The notes beneath the pieces are model-generated. The model had not been told where the DNA came from. It did not search any database and was given only the letters and a program-made list of their open reading frames with translations. Both the position numbers and the translations under genes were made by a program. 64,000 nucleotides of DNA. It comes from Tahibacter amnicola. Lineage in GTDB: Bacteria > Pseudomonadota > Gammaproteobacteria > Xanthomonadales > Rhodanobacteraceae. This document shows positions 54,366-64,000 of this stretch, in pieces. Location of the stretch: positions 168,501 to 232,500 of the forward strand of contig NZ_CP104694.1 in assembly GCF_025398735.1 (NCBI RefSeq), in the 5' to 3' direction. Position 1 is the first letter of the stretch. Every line of letters starts with the position of its first letter.

Positions 54366-55115
54366 ATGCCGCGCATGACCCCATCCCGTCCTGTTGCCCT
54401 GATCACCGGATCGGCCCGGCGTGTCGGCGCCACCGTGGCACGGCGGCTTCATGCGGAGGGGTTTGACCTCGTCCTGCACTGCCGCCACTCCCGCGACGCA
54501 CTGGATGCGCTGGCCGCGGAGCTGGAGCAGCGGCGACCTTCCAGCACCCTGGTCGTACAGGGTGAACTGGCACAGGAGGAGAACCTGCCCGCCATGATCG
54601 ATGCCGCCACTGGCCGGTTCGGACGACTGGACGGGCTCGTCAACAATGCGTCGGCGTTCTATCCCACGCCAGTGGGCAAGATCAACGCGCGGCAGTGGGA
54701 TGAACTGTTCGCCGCGAACGCGCGGGCGCCGCTGTTCCTGAGCCAGGCCGCTGCGCCGGCGCTGCGACATTCACAAGGCTGCATTGTCAATATTGCGGAT
54801 ATCTACGCAGAGCGCCCGCTGGCCGGGCACACGGTCTACTGCATGGCCAAGGCCGCGCTGCTGATGCTGACGCGATCGCTCGCGCTGGAACTGGCGCCGG
54901 ACATACGCGTCAATGCGGTCGCGCCCGGGGCCATCCTGTGGCCCGAAAGCGGCAAGGCCGTGAAGGAACAGCAGGCCGTTCTCGACCGGGTGCCGATGCG
55001 GCGCACCGGTTCGGCCGAGGACGTCGCCGCCGCCGTGCTTTGGCTGATGCGGGATGCGCGCTACACGACCGGTGAAGTGGTGCGGATCGACGGCGGCCGC
55101 TCGCTGTCGATATAG
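54366..55115 (+). CDS. folM: Pteridine reductase / short-chain dehydrogenase (FolM-like)
   Basis: A 249-residue SDR protein with a nucleotide site T-G-S-A-R-R-V-G, in which the Arg pair indicates NADPH and is typical of pteridine reductases. NNASAFYPTP follows, with the catalytic Tyr and Lys in Y-C-M-A-K and the folate-group signature GAILWPE. It reduces dihydropteridines or dihydrofolate. A second ATG at 54375 has better spacing from GAGGA and may be the true start. The location among folate genes (folK, folB downstream on the other strand) supports the call. Confidence 0.9.
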   Translation: MPRMTPSRPVALITGSARRVGATVARRLHAEGFDLVLHCRHSRDALDALAAELEQRRPSSTLVVQGELAQEENLPAMIDAATGRFGRLDGLVNNASAFYPTPVGKINARQWDELFAANARAPLFLSQAAAPALRHSQGCIVNIADIYAERPLAGHTVYCMAKAALLMLTRSLALELAPDIRVNAVAPGAILWPESGKAVKEQQAVLDRVPMRRTGSAEDVAAAVLWLMRDARYTTGEVVRIDGGRSLSI

Positions 55116-55164
55116 ACGCCGCCCGTGCTACCGTGGGCGTTCGCAGCGTGCACGGAGCCCGCAC

Positions 55165-55602
55165 ATGCCGGCTGATTTCGAGACATCGCTTTTCGCCCGC
55201 TGGGGCGACATGGATTTCAACGCCCACATGGCCAATACCGCCTACCTGGATGCGTCGGCCGATGTGCGCCTGATGTATTTCAGCAGCCGCGGCTTTCCGG
55301 CGGCGGAGCTGGCGCGGCTGGGGATCGGCCCGGTCGTGCGTCGCGACGAGATCGACTACTACCGCGAAGTGCGGCTGCTCGAGCCGCTACGCGCCGTGTT
55401 GCGCCTGGCCGGCCTGAATGCGGACGCCGGCCGGTTCCGGTTGCAGAATGACTTCTACCGCGAAGACGGCCAGCTGGCCGTGCGCGTGCGAAGTGAGGGC
55501 GGCTGGCTCGATCTGGCGCGGCGCAAGCTCACGGCTCCGCCCGAAGCGCTCGCCGCCGCGCTGCGCGAGCTTGGGCAGACCGAGGACTTTGTCACGCTGT
55601 AG
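55165..55602 (+). CDS. Hotdog-fold acyl-CoA thioesterase family protein
   Basis: A 145-residue 4-hydroxybenzoyl-CoA-thioesterase-like protein. The active-site region WGDMDFNAHMANTAYL carries the conserved Asp/Asn-x-x-x-N pattern. The beta-strand sequences VVRRDEIDYYREVRLLEPL follow as expected. The ATG at 55165 is used because the hotdog motif begins 10 residues later. It lies 49 bases after the pteridine reductase and is probably co-transcribed. The natural acyl substrate is unknown. Confidence 0.85.
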   Translation: MPADFETSLFARWGDMDFNAHMANTAYLDASADVRLMYFSSRGFPAAELARLGIGPVVRRDEIDYYREVRLLEPLRAVLRLAGLNADAGRFRLQNDFYREDGQLAVRVRSEGGWLDLARRKLTAPPEALAAALRELGQTEDFVTL

Positions 55603-55665
55603 CGACGAAACGGATATGCGGTCGCAGCGCCGAGGCAGCGCCCCGACGCTGGACGGCGCGCCGCA

Positions 55666-56514
55666 TCAGCGCGGTTTCGGCTCGAAGGCGTGCACGATGA
55701 GCCCCTGGTCAAACCCGTCGCTGACGATGCCCTCATCGGCATACCGGTAGAGCGCGGCGGCGTAGATGCCCTGCATGGCCGCCTGGATCAGCGACAGTGT
55801 GGCCATTCCGATCACGATGTAGGTCATCGCGACCACCGTCGTGGCCCGGGAGTTGGCGGAAGCCCCCGCCATCATCAGGACGACGCCACTGATGACCACC
55901 ACGGCGATCAGCAGGCCGAACACCAGGCTGAAACCGGCGTGACCGACGAGGTTTTCGCCCCAGGTCTTCTTGAGCAGCGAGACGCTTCGGCGGACCGCCT
56001 CGACCGGACCGACATCCGTGCTCACCAGGACCGGCACGGCCATGTAGGTGGCCACCGTCCAGGCCGCGCCGAGGAGCTTGACCACCCACTGGCCGAGAAA
56101 ACCAAGGCGTTCGCTGAGCAGGCGCAGCGCCAGGCCAACCGTTGCGCTGATCAGCGCATAACCCAGGATCGCCGGCAGCTTGCCGACGGCGATGCGCAGG
56201 CCATCGTTGAATGTCGGCGTGCCGCCGCGCAGACGGATCATCGCCGCCCCGATCAGGGCGGTATTGAAGAAGATGATGACGAAGTACTGCGCCAGGTAGA
56301 ACACGAATCCCAGCGCGGCGAGTGCCGGGTCCACATTGCCGGTGCTCGCGCCGACGAAGAGGCCGCCGAGAAACGCCGGGACGAAGAACGTCGCGGCGAC
56401 GAGCGCCAGCGACACGCCGGAAAAGAACGGAAATGCCAGCAGCACCTTGTCGGACCGCAGTACGGCGGCGCTGGCCCGCATCAACTGCCAGCTCAGGCTG
56501 AGACGGCTGAACAT
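55666..56514 (-). CDS. DUF6159-like multi-pass membrane protein
   Basis: A 282-residue protein with about six hydrophobic stretches (for example FPFFSGVSLALVAATFFVPA, YLAQYFVIIFFNTALI, LVFGLLIAVVVISGVVLM). The N-terminal S-W-x-L-M-x-A-S-x-x-V-L-R-x-D-K and the late YADEGIVSDGF resemble what I recall as the DUF6159 family. No catalytic motif or transporter signature is evident. Function unknown. Confidence 0.75.
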   Translation of the reverse strand: MFSRLSLSWQLMRASAAVLRSDKVLLAFPFFSGVSLALVAATFFVPAFLGGLFVGASTGNVDPALAALGFVFYLAQYFVIIFFNTALIGAAMIRLRGGTPTFNDGLRIAVGKLPAILGYALISATVGLALRLLSERLGFLGQWVVKLLGAAWTVATYMAVPVLVSTDVGPVEAVRRSVSLLKKTWGENLVGHAGFSLVFGLLIAVVVISGVVLMMAGASANSRATTVVAMTYIVIGMATLSLIQAAMQGIYAAALYRYADEGIVSDGFDQGLIVHAFEPKPR

Positions 56515-56599
56515 ATGTACCTCAGGTTCGGTAGGCGACCGGAGCGGTCACGGTAACCGATATTCGGCAGAGCGTGCGCGCGATGATCAGGCGCCGTCG

Positions 56600-57121
56600 T
56601 CAGCCCCGGGCGGCGCGGGGCGCCAGGTCGTGCGGTGCATCCAGCGCCACGACCGCGTACTCGGTCGCGTGGTCGCGATGGCGGTGCCAGAGTTCGGCCA
56701 GGGTGTCGGTGCTGACCGGGTGGCGTTGCTCCGGCGCGATATCCGCCAGGGGTTTGAGGACGAACGCGTGCTTGAGCTCATCGCGCGGGACCTTCAGGTT
56801 GCCGCGCCCTTCCAGCACCTGGTCGCCGAAGAGCACGATGTCCACATCCAGGGTACGGTCGGAGTACCGCGGGACATCGCGACGGCGTCCGTGGCGATCT
56901 TCCAGCGCGTGCAGCCAGTCGTTGAGCACCTCGGGCGCCCAGGTGGTATCGACCGCCGCCGCCAGGTTCACGAAATCCGGTCCGTCGAACCCGACGGCGG
57001 GAAAACGGTATGCCGGCGAGACGACGACCTGGCCAAATTGCGCGCGCAGTTCGGCCAGCGCCGCGGAGAGGTGCCGCACCGGGTCCAGGTTGGAGCCCAG
57101 GCTGAGATAGGCGCGGGGCAT
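56600..57121 (-). CDS. folK: 2-amino-4-hydroxy-6-hydroxymethyldihydropteridine diphosphokinase
   Basis: The 173-residue HPPK transfers pyrophosphate from ATP to 6-hydroxymethyl-7,8-dihydropterin in folate synthesis. Signatures are YLSLGSNLDP at the N-terminus, NLAAAVDT, and D-R-T-L-D-V-D-I-V-L-F-G, the metal/ATP motif. It lies three bases downstream of the folB stop, so folB-folK are co-transcribed in the order of the pathway. Confidence 0.95.
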   Translation of the reverse strand: MPRAYLSLGSNLDPVRHLSAALAELRAQFGQVVVSPAYRFPAVGFDGPDFVNLAAAVDTTWAPEVLNDWLHALEDRHGRRRDVPRYSDRTLDVDIVLFGDQVLEGRGNLKVPRDELKHAFVLKPLADIAPEQRHPVSTDTLAELWHRHRDHATEYAVVALDAPHDLAPRAARG

Positions 57122-57124
57122 GGA

Positions 57125-57484
57125 CTACTCCGGACGCCGTCCGCGTTCGATCCTCACCCCGACCGCGCGCGAACCGCGTACTGCGCCGGGCTTGGACAGC
57201 TTCAGGCGCAGCCAGGAAACGCCGAATTCCTCGCGTACGATCCGTGCGCAGTGCTCGGCGAGCGTTTCCACGAGCTCGAAATGCGAGGCTTCGACAAAGG
57301 CGATCAGGCGCTTGGAAACGGCCTTGTAGTCGAGCGTGTCTTCAATCTTGTCCGAGGCCGCCGGCCGCGTGTTGTCGAAGGCCATCTCCAGGTCGAGTGC
57401 GACGACCTGGCGGATCTTGCGTTCCCAGTCGTAGATGCCGATGACCGTTTCGATCCGCAGGTCTTCGATAAAAACGATATCCAT
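57125..57484 (-). CDS. folB: Dihydroneopterin aldolase
   Basis: A 119-residue enzyme of usual length. ATG at 57484 opens MDIVFIEDLRIETVIGIYDWE, with the conserved Glu of the pterin site, and the conserved Lys appears late in LRLKLSKPGAVRG. It cleaves dihydroneopterin to 6-hydroxymethyl-7,8-dihydropterin and glycolaldehyde, the substrate step for folK immediately downstream. It follows the tsaD stop by 13 bases, so tsaD-folB-folK probably form one transcript. Confidence 0.95.
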   Translation of the reverse strand: MDIVFIEDLRIETVIGIYDWERKIRQVVALDLEMAFDNTRPAASDKIEDTLDYKAVSKRLIAFVEASHFELVETLAEHCARIVREEFGVSWLRLKLSKPGAVRGSRAVGVRIERGRRPE

Positions 57485-57497
57485 TCGGGTCTTCCTT

Positions 57498-58559
57498 TCA
57501 GTGGGACGCCGCAGCCGGCTCGCCGTCGAGGGGTCCAAGGCTTTCCAGGTCCCAGCGCGGCATGACGTGGATGGCCGTGCTGTCGCCTTGCCCGGCAGCC
57601 AGGCGCAGCGCTCCGGCCAGGGCAATCATCGCGCCATTGTCGGTGCAGAACTCCGGTCGCGGAAAATACACGCGGAATCCGTGGCGCCGCGCGGCCTCGT
57701 CCAGCTGCTGGCGCAGGCGGCGGTTCGCCCCCACGCCACCGGCGATCACCAGCGATCTGGCACCCGTGGTATCGAGCGCACGCAGGCACTTGATGCGCAG
57801 CGTGTCGACCATCGCTTCTTCGAACCCACGGGCGATATCGGCGCGGGTGGCGTCGGTCTGGTCGGATTGCTGCCACGCCAGCAGAACCTGGGTCTTGAGG
57901 CCGGAGAAACTGAAATCCAGGCCCGGGCGATCCGTCATGGGACGGGAGAAGCGGAACCGTCCGGAGGTGCCCAGCTGCGCCATCCGGGCCAGTTCGGGGC
58001 CGCCCGGGTACGGCAGGCCCATCAGTTTGGCAGTTTTGTCGAAGGCCTCGCCGGCGGCGTCGTCGAGGGTGTCGCCCAGGAGCCGGTAGCGGCCAATCGC
58101 CTCCACCGCGATCAGCATCGAATGGCCGCCGGAAACCAGGAGCGCGACGAAGGGCGGCTTCGGCGGGTCGGCCTCCAGCAACGGCGCGAGCAGATGGCCT
58201 TCCATGTGATGCACGCCGATGGCCGGCACGTCGAGCGACCAGGCCAGCGCCCGGGCAGCGGAAGCGCCGACCAGCAGCGCGCCGATCAGGCCGGGGCCGG
58301 CGGTATAGGCCACGCCGCCCAGGTCATCGACGCGCAACTGCGCGGCGGCCAGCGTTTCGCGCACCATTGGCAGCAGCTTGCGCACGTGGTCGCGGCTGGC
58401 AAGCTCGGGCACGACGCCGCCATACTCGGCGTGCAGCCGGACCTGGCTGTACAGCCGATGGGCCAGCAGACCGGCCTTCAGGTCGTAAACGGCGACGCCC
58501 GTTTCGTCGCAGGATGACTCAATTCCCAGTACGGGCTTTGCAATCGGCTCGTGTGACAC
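57498..58559 (-). CDS. tsaD: tRNA N6-threonylcarbamoyladenosine synthase subunit TsaD
   Basis: About 353 residues. It transfers threonylcarbamoyl to A37 of ANN-decoding tRNAs together with TsaB and TsaE. Motifs are [12 protein letters not shown] at the N-terminus, the metal ligands in HHMEGHLL, the nucleotide site [10 protein letters not shown], and [16 protein letters not shown] at 58559 fits the usual family N-terminus; an upstream ATG at 58613 would add 18 residues. It is divergent from rpsU, the conserved arrangement of the macromolecular-synthesis region. Confidence 0.95.
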   Translation of the reverse strand: MSHEPIAKPVLGIESSCDETGVAVYDLKAGLLAHRLYSQVRLHAEYGGVVPELASRDHVRKLLPMVRETLAAAQLRVDDLGGVAYTAGPGLIGALLVGASAARALAWSLDVPAIGVHHMEGHLLAPLLEADPPKPPFVALLVSGGHSMLIAVEAIGRYRLLGDTLDDAAGEAFDKTAKLMGLPYPGGPELARMAQLGTSGRFRFSRPMTDRPGLDFSFSGLKTQVLLAWQQSDQTDATRADIARGFEEAMVDTLRIKCLRALDTTGARSLVIAGGVGANRRLRQQLDEAARRHGFRVYFPRPEFCTDNGAMIALAGALRLAAGQGDSTAIHVMPRWDLESLGPLDGEPAAASH

Positions 58560-58615
58560 GCTAAACTTCGCGGCTCGCCCAAGAACGGGGCGCAAGTGTA
58601 ACAGCGGAGACATCC

Positions 58616-58831
58616 ATGCCTAACGTGAAAGTTCGCGAAAACGAACCCTTTGAATTTGCCCTGCGTCGCTTCAAGCGCACCTGCGAAAAGGCCGGCGTCC
58701 TCGCCGAGACCCGCAAGCGCGAGTTCTACGAAAAGCCGACCCAGGAGCGCAAGCGCAAGCGCGCCGCCGCGGTGAAGCGTCACCTGCGCCGCGTTTCGCG
58801 CGACGTCACCAAGCGTCAGCGCTTCTACTGA
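58616..58831 (+). CDS. rpsU: 30S ribosomal protein S21
   Basis: A 71-residue basic protein identical in plan to gammaproteobacterial S21: the sequence starts [12 protein letters not shown] and continues [14 protein letters not shown], then [13 protein letters not shown] and a basic end [13 protein letters not shown]. It is needed for mRNA selection by the small subunit. It heads the rpsU / yqeY / dnaG block. GGAG in the leader (58606-58609) is followed at 6 bases by the ATG. Confidence 0.98.
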   Translation: MPNVKVRENEPFEFALRRFKRTCEKAGVLAETRKREFYEKPTQERKRKRAAAVKRHLRRVSRDVTKRQRFY

Positions 58832-58885
58832 GTAGCCGGGCGGGCGTGACGCCCGACCGCTCCCCCGTTCAGCGGGCTGCTCCGC

Positions 58886-58917
58886 AAACCGGTGCCACGC
58901 AAGTGGCACCGGTTTTT
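58886..58917 (+). terminator. Terminator between rpsU and yqeY
   Basis: The stem AAACCGGTGCCAC (58886-58898) with GTGGCACCGGTTT and a four-base loop is followed by a T-run. In the classic rpsU-dnaG operon an internal terminator lowers expression of the downstream genes relative to S21, and this hairpin is well placed for that. Confidence 0.88.
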
Positions 58918-58944
58918 GTGCTTCCTGAAATCTGGAGATTCACC

Positions 58945-59397
58945 ATGTCCCTGAAAGTACGCCTCACCGAAGACATGAAGGCTGCCATGCGTGGCGGCGA
59001 AAAGGACCGCCTGGGCGTCATCCGCCTGATCAACGCCGCGATCAAGCAGCGCGAAGTCGATGAGCGCATCACCCTGGACGACACCCAGGTGCTGGCGATC
59101 CTCGAGAAGCTGGTCAAGCAGCGCAAGGATTCCGTATCCCAGTACGAAAAGGCCAACCGGGAAGACCTGGCCGCCGTCGAACGCTACGAAATTGGCGTGA
59201 TCCAGGGTTATCTGCCGGCGCAGCTGGAAGACAGCGAAGTCGCCGCCATCATCGACGCCGCTGTCACCGAAGCCGGCGCCACCGGCCCGAAGGACATGGG
59301 CAAGGTGATCGGCCTGGTGAAGACCAAGGTCGCCGGACGCGCGGACATGGGCAAGCTCTCGGAACAGGTGAAGCAGAAGCTCGCCGCGCTGGCCTGA
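58945..59397 (+). CDS. yqeY: GatB/YqeY domain protein
   Basis: A 150-residue helical protein matching the YqeY family: M-S-L-K-x-R-L-T-E-D-M-K-A-A-M-R, then RLGVIRLINAAIKQREVD, and the C-terminal GPKDMGKVIGLVK-K. It resembles the tail domain of the GatB amidotransferase subunit and may bind tRNA. The ATG at 58945 has GGAG at 7-base spacing. It is found between rpsU and dnaG in many gammaproteobacteria. Confidence 0.94.
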   Translation: MSLKVRLTEDMKAAMRGGEKDRLGVIRLINAAIKQREVDERITLDDTQVLAILEKLVKQRKDSVSQYEKANREDLAAVERYEIGVIQGYLPAQLEDSEVAAIIDAAVTEAGATGPKDMGKVIGLVKTKVAGRADMGKLSEQVKQKLAALA

Positions 59398-59515
59398 CCC
59401 CCGCTGTCTGGTGCGGGGCCGCCCAACGGCGTTCCCGCCACCGCTGAAACACGCCGCCAACGGCAAGCGCCTGCGGCGGCAGCAATAACCCCGCCTTCCC
59501 TGCAGCCGCATACCC

Positions 59516-61231
59516 ATGGCCGGACGCATTCCTGACACATTTATCGACGACCTGCTCTCGCGCGTCGATATCGTGGACGTCATCCAGGAACGGGTGCCGC
59601 TCAAGAAGGCCGGGCGCGACTGGACGGCGCGCTGTCCCTTTCACGACGAACGCTCACCGTCCTTCACGGTAAGCCCCAACAAGCAGTTCTACCACTGCTT
59701 CGGGTGTGGCGCTCACGGCAGTGCCATCAAGTTCCTGATGGACTACGACCGCCTGGAGTTCACCGACGCGGTCGAGGAACTGGCGTCGCGGATGGGACTC
59801 AAGGTGCCCTACGAGGGCGGTCGCAGCAGTGCGCCGCAGCCGGACACCGCCGACCTCTACACCTTGCTTGAACAGGCCTCGCAGATGTACCAGCGCACGC
59901 TGGCCCAGTCGGAAAAGGCCATGGCCTACTTCGAGGGGCGCGGGCTGGATGCCGCGACGCGGGCCAGTTTCGGCCTGGGCTATTCGCCCGACCAGTGGGA
60001 CGCGCTGAAGAATCACCTCGGCACGACGCCGCAACGTGTTGCGCTGCTGGAAAAGGCGGGAATGCTGGTGCGCGGAGAGCGCGGCGCACCGTACGACCGT
60101 TTTCGCGACCGCGTGATGTTTCCGATCCTGGACCGCCGCGGCAGAACGATTGCCTTCGGCGGCCGCGTGCTGGTGAAAGACGACGGTCCGAAGTACCTCA
60201 ACTCGCCCGAGACGCCGCTTTTTCACAAGGGACGCGAGCTGTTTGCGCTGTGGCAGGTACGACAGGCACAGCAGAAGGTGTCGCGCATCATTGTCGTGGA
60301 AGGCTACATGGACGTGATCGCCTTGCACCAGTTCGGACTGCCCCAGGCCGTTGCGACACTGGGTACCGCAACGACGCGCGAACATGCAGAAGTTCTTTTT
60401 CGCAATTGTTCGGATGTCTACTTTTGTTTCGACGGTGACCGGGCCGGCCGGCAGGCCGCCTGGCGCGCCGTCGAGTCGGTATTGCCGCGCCTGCGGGACG
60501 GACGGCAGGCGCATTTTCTCTTCCTGCCCGATGGCGAGGACCCGGATTCACTCATTCGGCAGGAAGGCGCAAGCGGCTTCGAGCAACGCCTCAAGGCGGC
60601 GACGCCGCTTTCCGAGTTTTTCTTCGCCGAGATGGCCAGGGATGTGAACACGGCCAGTCTCGACGGCAAGGCACGCCTGGCGGAGCGCGCGAAGCCGCTA
60701 CTGGCGCAGATTCCCGACGGGGCGTTCCGCGACCTGATGCTCGACGAGCTCAATCGGCGGGCGAATGTGCAGGTGCGGGTGGACGCACCGGAGAGCACGG
60801 CACGCACGGCGCCCAAGCCGGTCGAACGCACCCTGGTAAGAACGGCGGTCGGGCTTCTGCTCCAGAACCCGTCCTTCGCAGCCGATGTGGGATCGCCGGT
60901 CGGCTTTGAAGCGTTGCGTCAGCCAGGCGTACCCTTGCTGCTCGACGTGCTGGCGGTCTGCCGGGCGCGCCCCGGCCTCAATACGGCCGCTCTGCTGGAG
61001 CATTTCGCGGATCGGGAGGAAGCGCCGGCCTTGCGTCGGCTCGCGGTCATGGAAATTCCCGGCGAGAGCGATGCTCTACAGGCGGCGTTTGCGGGCGCGC
61101 TGGCGCAGCTTGAGAAGCAGACGGTCCAGCAGCGCATCGACGACCTGATCCGCCAGAAGGGCGAGCTCGGTCTGTCGCCCGCGGAAACCGCCGAGCTGGG
61201 ACAGCTGCTCAGTCGGAAAGCAGTCCGCTGA
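59516..61231 (+). CDS. dnaG: DNA primase
   Basis: A 571-residue primase that makes RNA primers at the replication fork. The zinc finger is visible as CPFHDERSPSF and YHCFGCG near residues 40-65. The TOPRIM core has VVEGYMD and CFDGDRAGRQAA. A variable DnaB-binding C-terminal domain follows. The length is close to E. coli DnaG (581). It is third in the rpsU block. rpoD, the usual next gene, is not present here; a small hypothetical gene follows after 2 bases. Confidence 0.97.
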   Translation: MAGRIPDTFIDDLLSRVDIVDVIQERVPLKKAGRDWTARCPFHDERSPSFTVSPNKQFYHCFGCGAHGSAIKFLMDYDRLEFTDAVEELASRMGLKVPYEGGRSSAPQPDTADLYTLLEQASQMYQRTLAQSEKAMAYFEGRGLDAATRASFGLGYSPDQWDALKNHLGTTPQRVALLEKAGMLVRGERGAPYDRFRDRVMFPILDRRGRTIAFGGRVLVKDDGPKYLNSPETPLFHKGRELFALWQVRQAQQKVSRIIVVEGYMDVIALHQFGLPQAVATLGTATTREHAEVLFRNCSDVYFCFDGDRAGRQAAWRAVESVLPRLRDGRQAHFLFLPDGEDPDSLIRQEGASGFEQRLKAATPLSEFFFAEMARDVNTASLDGKARLAERAKPLLAQIPDGAFRDLMLDELNRRANVQVRVDAPESTARTAPKPVERTLVRTAVGLLLQNPSFAADVGSPVGFEALRQPGVPLLLDVLAVCRARPGLNTAALLEHFADREEAPALRRLAVMEIPGESDALQAAFAGALAQLEKQTVQQRIDDLIRQKGELGLSPAETAELGQLLSRKAVR

Positions 61232-61233
61232 CG

Positions 61234-61647
61234 ATGGGCGCCCGGTCTCTCGGACGACACACCTTGTCGACCGGACGGTACGGCGAGGTGTTCCTGGTCA
61301 AGGCGCCCTGGATTCCCGAGTACCAGGTACTGGTTTTTCCCGATTGCCAGGGACCGCCGACATCAACGGAGCGGGCCGAGCTTGCCGTGATCGCGATCGG
61401 CGTTGCCCAGGCTGCGTCACTGGCACGCTACGGCGACGCCGAGTGCTACCTGCTGATTCACAATGGCCTGGGCGTCCGACGCTCGCGCGACTTCCATTTC
61501 CACATTGCCATCCTGTCCGGACGCTGGCAGAAGGCAGTGCTGTACGGTTGGCTGTTCGCAAAGAATCTGCTCCATCCCGTATGGCTGCTGACGCGTCGGC
61601 TTCGACGCAAGCATATGCGCCGGCGTGAAGACGAAGTCGCCGAGTAG
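61234..61647 (+). CDS. Small hypothetical protein with HIT-like C-terminal pattern
   Basis: A 137-residue protein starting 2 bases after the dnaG stop, so it is probably co-transcribed. The central region LVFPDCQGPPTSTERAELA and the segment CYLLIHNGLGVRRSRDFHFHIAIL resemble the end of histidine-triad proteins (H-x-H-x-H), but the third histidine is replaced (HFHIAI). The C-terminus is hydrophobic then strongly basic. I do not recognise a family with confidence. Confidence 0.6.
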   Translation: MGARSLGRHTLSTGRYGEVFLVKAPWIPEYQVLVFPDCQGPPTSTERAELAVIAIGVAQAASLARYGDAECYLLIHNGLGVRRSRDFHFHIAILSGRWQKAVLYGWLFAKNLLHPVWLLTRRLRRKHMRRREDEVAE

Positions 61648-61661
61648 CGGCGGCCGCACTA

Positions 61662-62570
61662 CTACCCCACCGGGACCAGCGGAATGCCCGGGCGAAGCGT
61701 CGGCGTCGCCAGATAGTGATCGGCCAGCAGGAAGGCAAACAGGGCCATCAGGTAGATGATGGAATAGTTGAATACCTTCATCGCGAACATCTCGTCCGGC
61801 GGCTGGAGCAAGAGGATCGCGTAATACAGGAAGACGCCACCCAGGATCAGTGCGCCTCCGAGGTAAAACAGTCCGCTCATTCCCGTCGCCCACGGCAGTA
61901 CCGTGACGACCAGCAGCAATACGGTGTAATAGAGGACATGCCAGCGGGTGTATTCGACGCCATGCGTCACAGGCAGCATCGGCACCTGCGCGCGGGAATA
62001 GTCGTCGCGGCGGAAGATCGCCAGCGCCCAGAAATGCGGCGGCGTCCATACGAAGATGATCAGGAAGAGCAGCAGCGAATACGGGTGCACCTCGCCCGTG
62101 ACGGCCGCCCAGCCCAGCACGGGCGGCGCAGCACCGGCGGCGCCGCCGATGACGATGTTCTGCGGCGTCGCGCGTTTGAGGTACGCCGTATAGACCACCG
62201 CGTAGCCGATTAGCGATGCGAAAGTCAGCACCGCCGTCAGCGTGTTCACCCAGATGACGAGAATGGCCATCGCGGCCACGCCCAGAACGAGTGCGAAGAC
62301 GAGCACCTGGCGCGGCGTCAGAGCGCCGGTGGCGAGCGGGCGATGCGAGGTCCTGGCCATGACTCGATCGATGCGCTGGTCGATGAGATGGTTGATCGCT
62401 GCCGCGGAGCCCGCTGCCAGCCAGATTCCGACGCTGCCGGCTACCGCCTGGATCAACGGGGGCCACCCGGGGACCGCCAGAAACATGCCGATGATCGCCG
62501 TAAAGACGATCAGCGCAACGACGCGCGGCTTCGTGAGTTCGAGGTACTGGTGCGCGACGGAACTCGGCAT
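61662..62570 (-). CDS. cyoE: Protoheme IX farnesyltransferase (heme O synthase)
   Basis: A 302-residue UbiA-family membrane enzyme that farnesylates heme b to heme o for terminal oxidases. Its motifs are [19 protein letters not shown] at the start, the prenyl-diphosphate site [20 protein letters not shown] with the N-x-x-x-D-x-x-x-D pattern, [17 protein letters not shown], and [11 protein letters not shown] with the second Asp/His region. About nine membrane helices are predicted by eye. No cox or cyo genes are beside it in this window. Confidence 0.96.
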   Translation of the reverse strand: MPSSVAHQYLELTKPRVVALIVFTAIIGMFLAVPGWPPLIQAVAGSVGIWLAAGSAAAINHLIDQRIDRVMARTSHRPLATGALTPRQVLVFALVLGVAAMAILVIWVNTLTAVLTFASLIGYAVVYTAYLKRATPQNIVIGGAAGAAPPVLGWAAVTGEVHPYSLLLFLIIFVWTPPHFWALAIFRRDDYSRAQVPMLPVTHGVEYTRWHVLYYTVLLLVVTVLPWATGMSGLFYLGGALILGGVFLYYAILLLQPPDEMFAMKVFNYSIIYLMALFAFLLADHYLATPTLRPGIPLVPVG

Positions 62571-62910
62571 GGCAGGGTCAACCTGGGATGCGGCTTGCAG
62601 AGAAGCTGCTATTTTGAAGGATTTTCGGCTTGGCTTCGCGGGGTCTTTCGAGCCGGATTCGATTCCCTGCAGCTCGCCCCCTGCCGCGCCGACAAATGTT
62701 TGCGTTACGGGGGAGAAGGGAACGGGCTAATTGCGGCGGGTAGACGACCAGGATACTTCGCCAGGTCATCCTTCCTCTTTCCCTGAGTCCCGTTGCCGCC
62801 GCCGTCGACTGCTCTGTGGGAGATGACAGGTCAGCAGGTGAGTGATGCCTCGATGTGCTACACGCACTGGCGCATCGGGCTGAACGACGATGGCGTAGGA
62901 GGAGGAAAGA
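62571..62910. other. Intergenic region between cyoE and the rRNA operon
   Basis: About 340 bases upstream of cyoE, which is read leftward, and past the end of the rRNA operon, also leftward. It should contain the cyoE promoter. No gene or convincing regulatory site was recognised. Confidence 0.4.
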
Positions 62911-62942
62911 CAAAAGGCGTCTCCTAACGGAGACGCCTTTTG
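62911..62942 (-). terminator. Terminator of the rRNA operon
   Basis: A perfect 14-bp stem (CAAAAGGCGTCTCC with its complement, loop taac) lies 8 bases beyond the 5S 3' end. On the minus strand the right arm ends in TTTTG, giving the T-tract of an intrinsic terminator. Confidence 0.9.
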
Positions 62943-62950
62943 AGCGATAA

Positions 62951-63065
62951 GGCCCTGGCAGTGACCTACTCTTGCATGCGGATGCACACTACCATCGGCG
63001 CGGGTTCGTTTCACTTCCGAGTTCGAGAAGGGATCGGGTGGTACCAAACCGCTATGGCCGCCAGG
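62951..63065 (-). rRNA. rrf: 5S ribosomal RNA
   Basis: Read on the minus strand the sequence runs from CCTGGCGGCCATAGCGG through the conserved CCCGATCCCTTCTCGAACTC and GCATGCAAGAGTAGGTC to CTGCCAGGGCC. This is the typical gammaproteobacterial 5S of about 115 bases with pairing ends. It follows the 23S gene by about 120 bases. No tRNA lies between them. Confidence 0.97.
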
Positions 63066-63185
63066 GAGACGTTGGAGTCGCGCAGTTATGCGCGGACTCG
63101 GCGTTGTGACTTGGGATGTGAACAGAGTTGGGACTTGCGAGCTAGAACGGTGTGTTGAAGCTAGCGAAGCGTCTTGGAGTTATAT

Positions 63186-64000
<815 letters not shown>

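Overview
The window is chromosomal DNA from a high-GC gammaproteobacterium, most likely of the Xanthomonadales/Lysobacterales (Rhodanobacteraceae-like). This placement is inference. It rests on the plant-type glutamate-cysteine ligase, the engB / cytochrome c4 / dsbA / dsbA / endonuclease-phosphatase cluster, the folK-folB-tsaD / rpsU-yqeY-dnaG arrangement, and many large secreted proteins. No species can be named from the sequence alone.

Left part (1-28.4 kb): a giant secreted multi-domain protein runs off the left edge (minus strand). Next come the glutathione-dependent formaldehyde detoxification pair frmA-fghA, an orphan RNA-ligase-family protein, a secreted protein plus alkaline phosphatase operon, PEP carboxylase, and a palindromic repeat cluster. 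These are followed by gshA, an oppA-oppB pair without its partners, and the engB/cytochrome c4/DsbA cluster. A small periplasmic coiled-coil protein and a 1151-residue secreted subtilisin-like protease end this part.

Accessory island (28.4-about 43 kb): AT-richer DNA packed with insertion sequences. Its core is one ancestral rhs gene on the minus strand (41612 to 32695), cut by three IS elements: an IS5-type with target duplication CTAG, an IS3-type with AAT and another IS3-type with CGGG. Removing each IS plus one target copy restores a single frame of 1683 codons. The Rhs tip has an HExxHxxxxxH metallopeptidase signature. Its stop codon overlaps the start of a signal-peptide-bearing gene (ATGA), the layout of a toxin-immunity pair. 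That gene and a small gene beyond an IS66/IS630 composite both carry a PilP-like C-terminal segment. I regard this cassette as the most interesting content of the window.

Right part (43-64 kb): an S41 peptidase flanked by about 115-bp direct repeats, a TonB-dependent receptor, a TauE-type exporter, the Slt transglycosylase, a lipoprotein truncated hemoglobin, cca and a VanZ-like protein. Then come a folate-related stretch (midA, folM, thioesterase, DUF6159-like, folK, folB), tsaD, rpsU, yqeY, dnaG, a hypothetical gene and heme O synthase. The window ends in a minus-strand rRNA operon: 5S and the 3' part of 23S, which continues beyond the window. I saw no tRNA gene and no CRISPR array.
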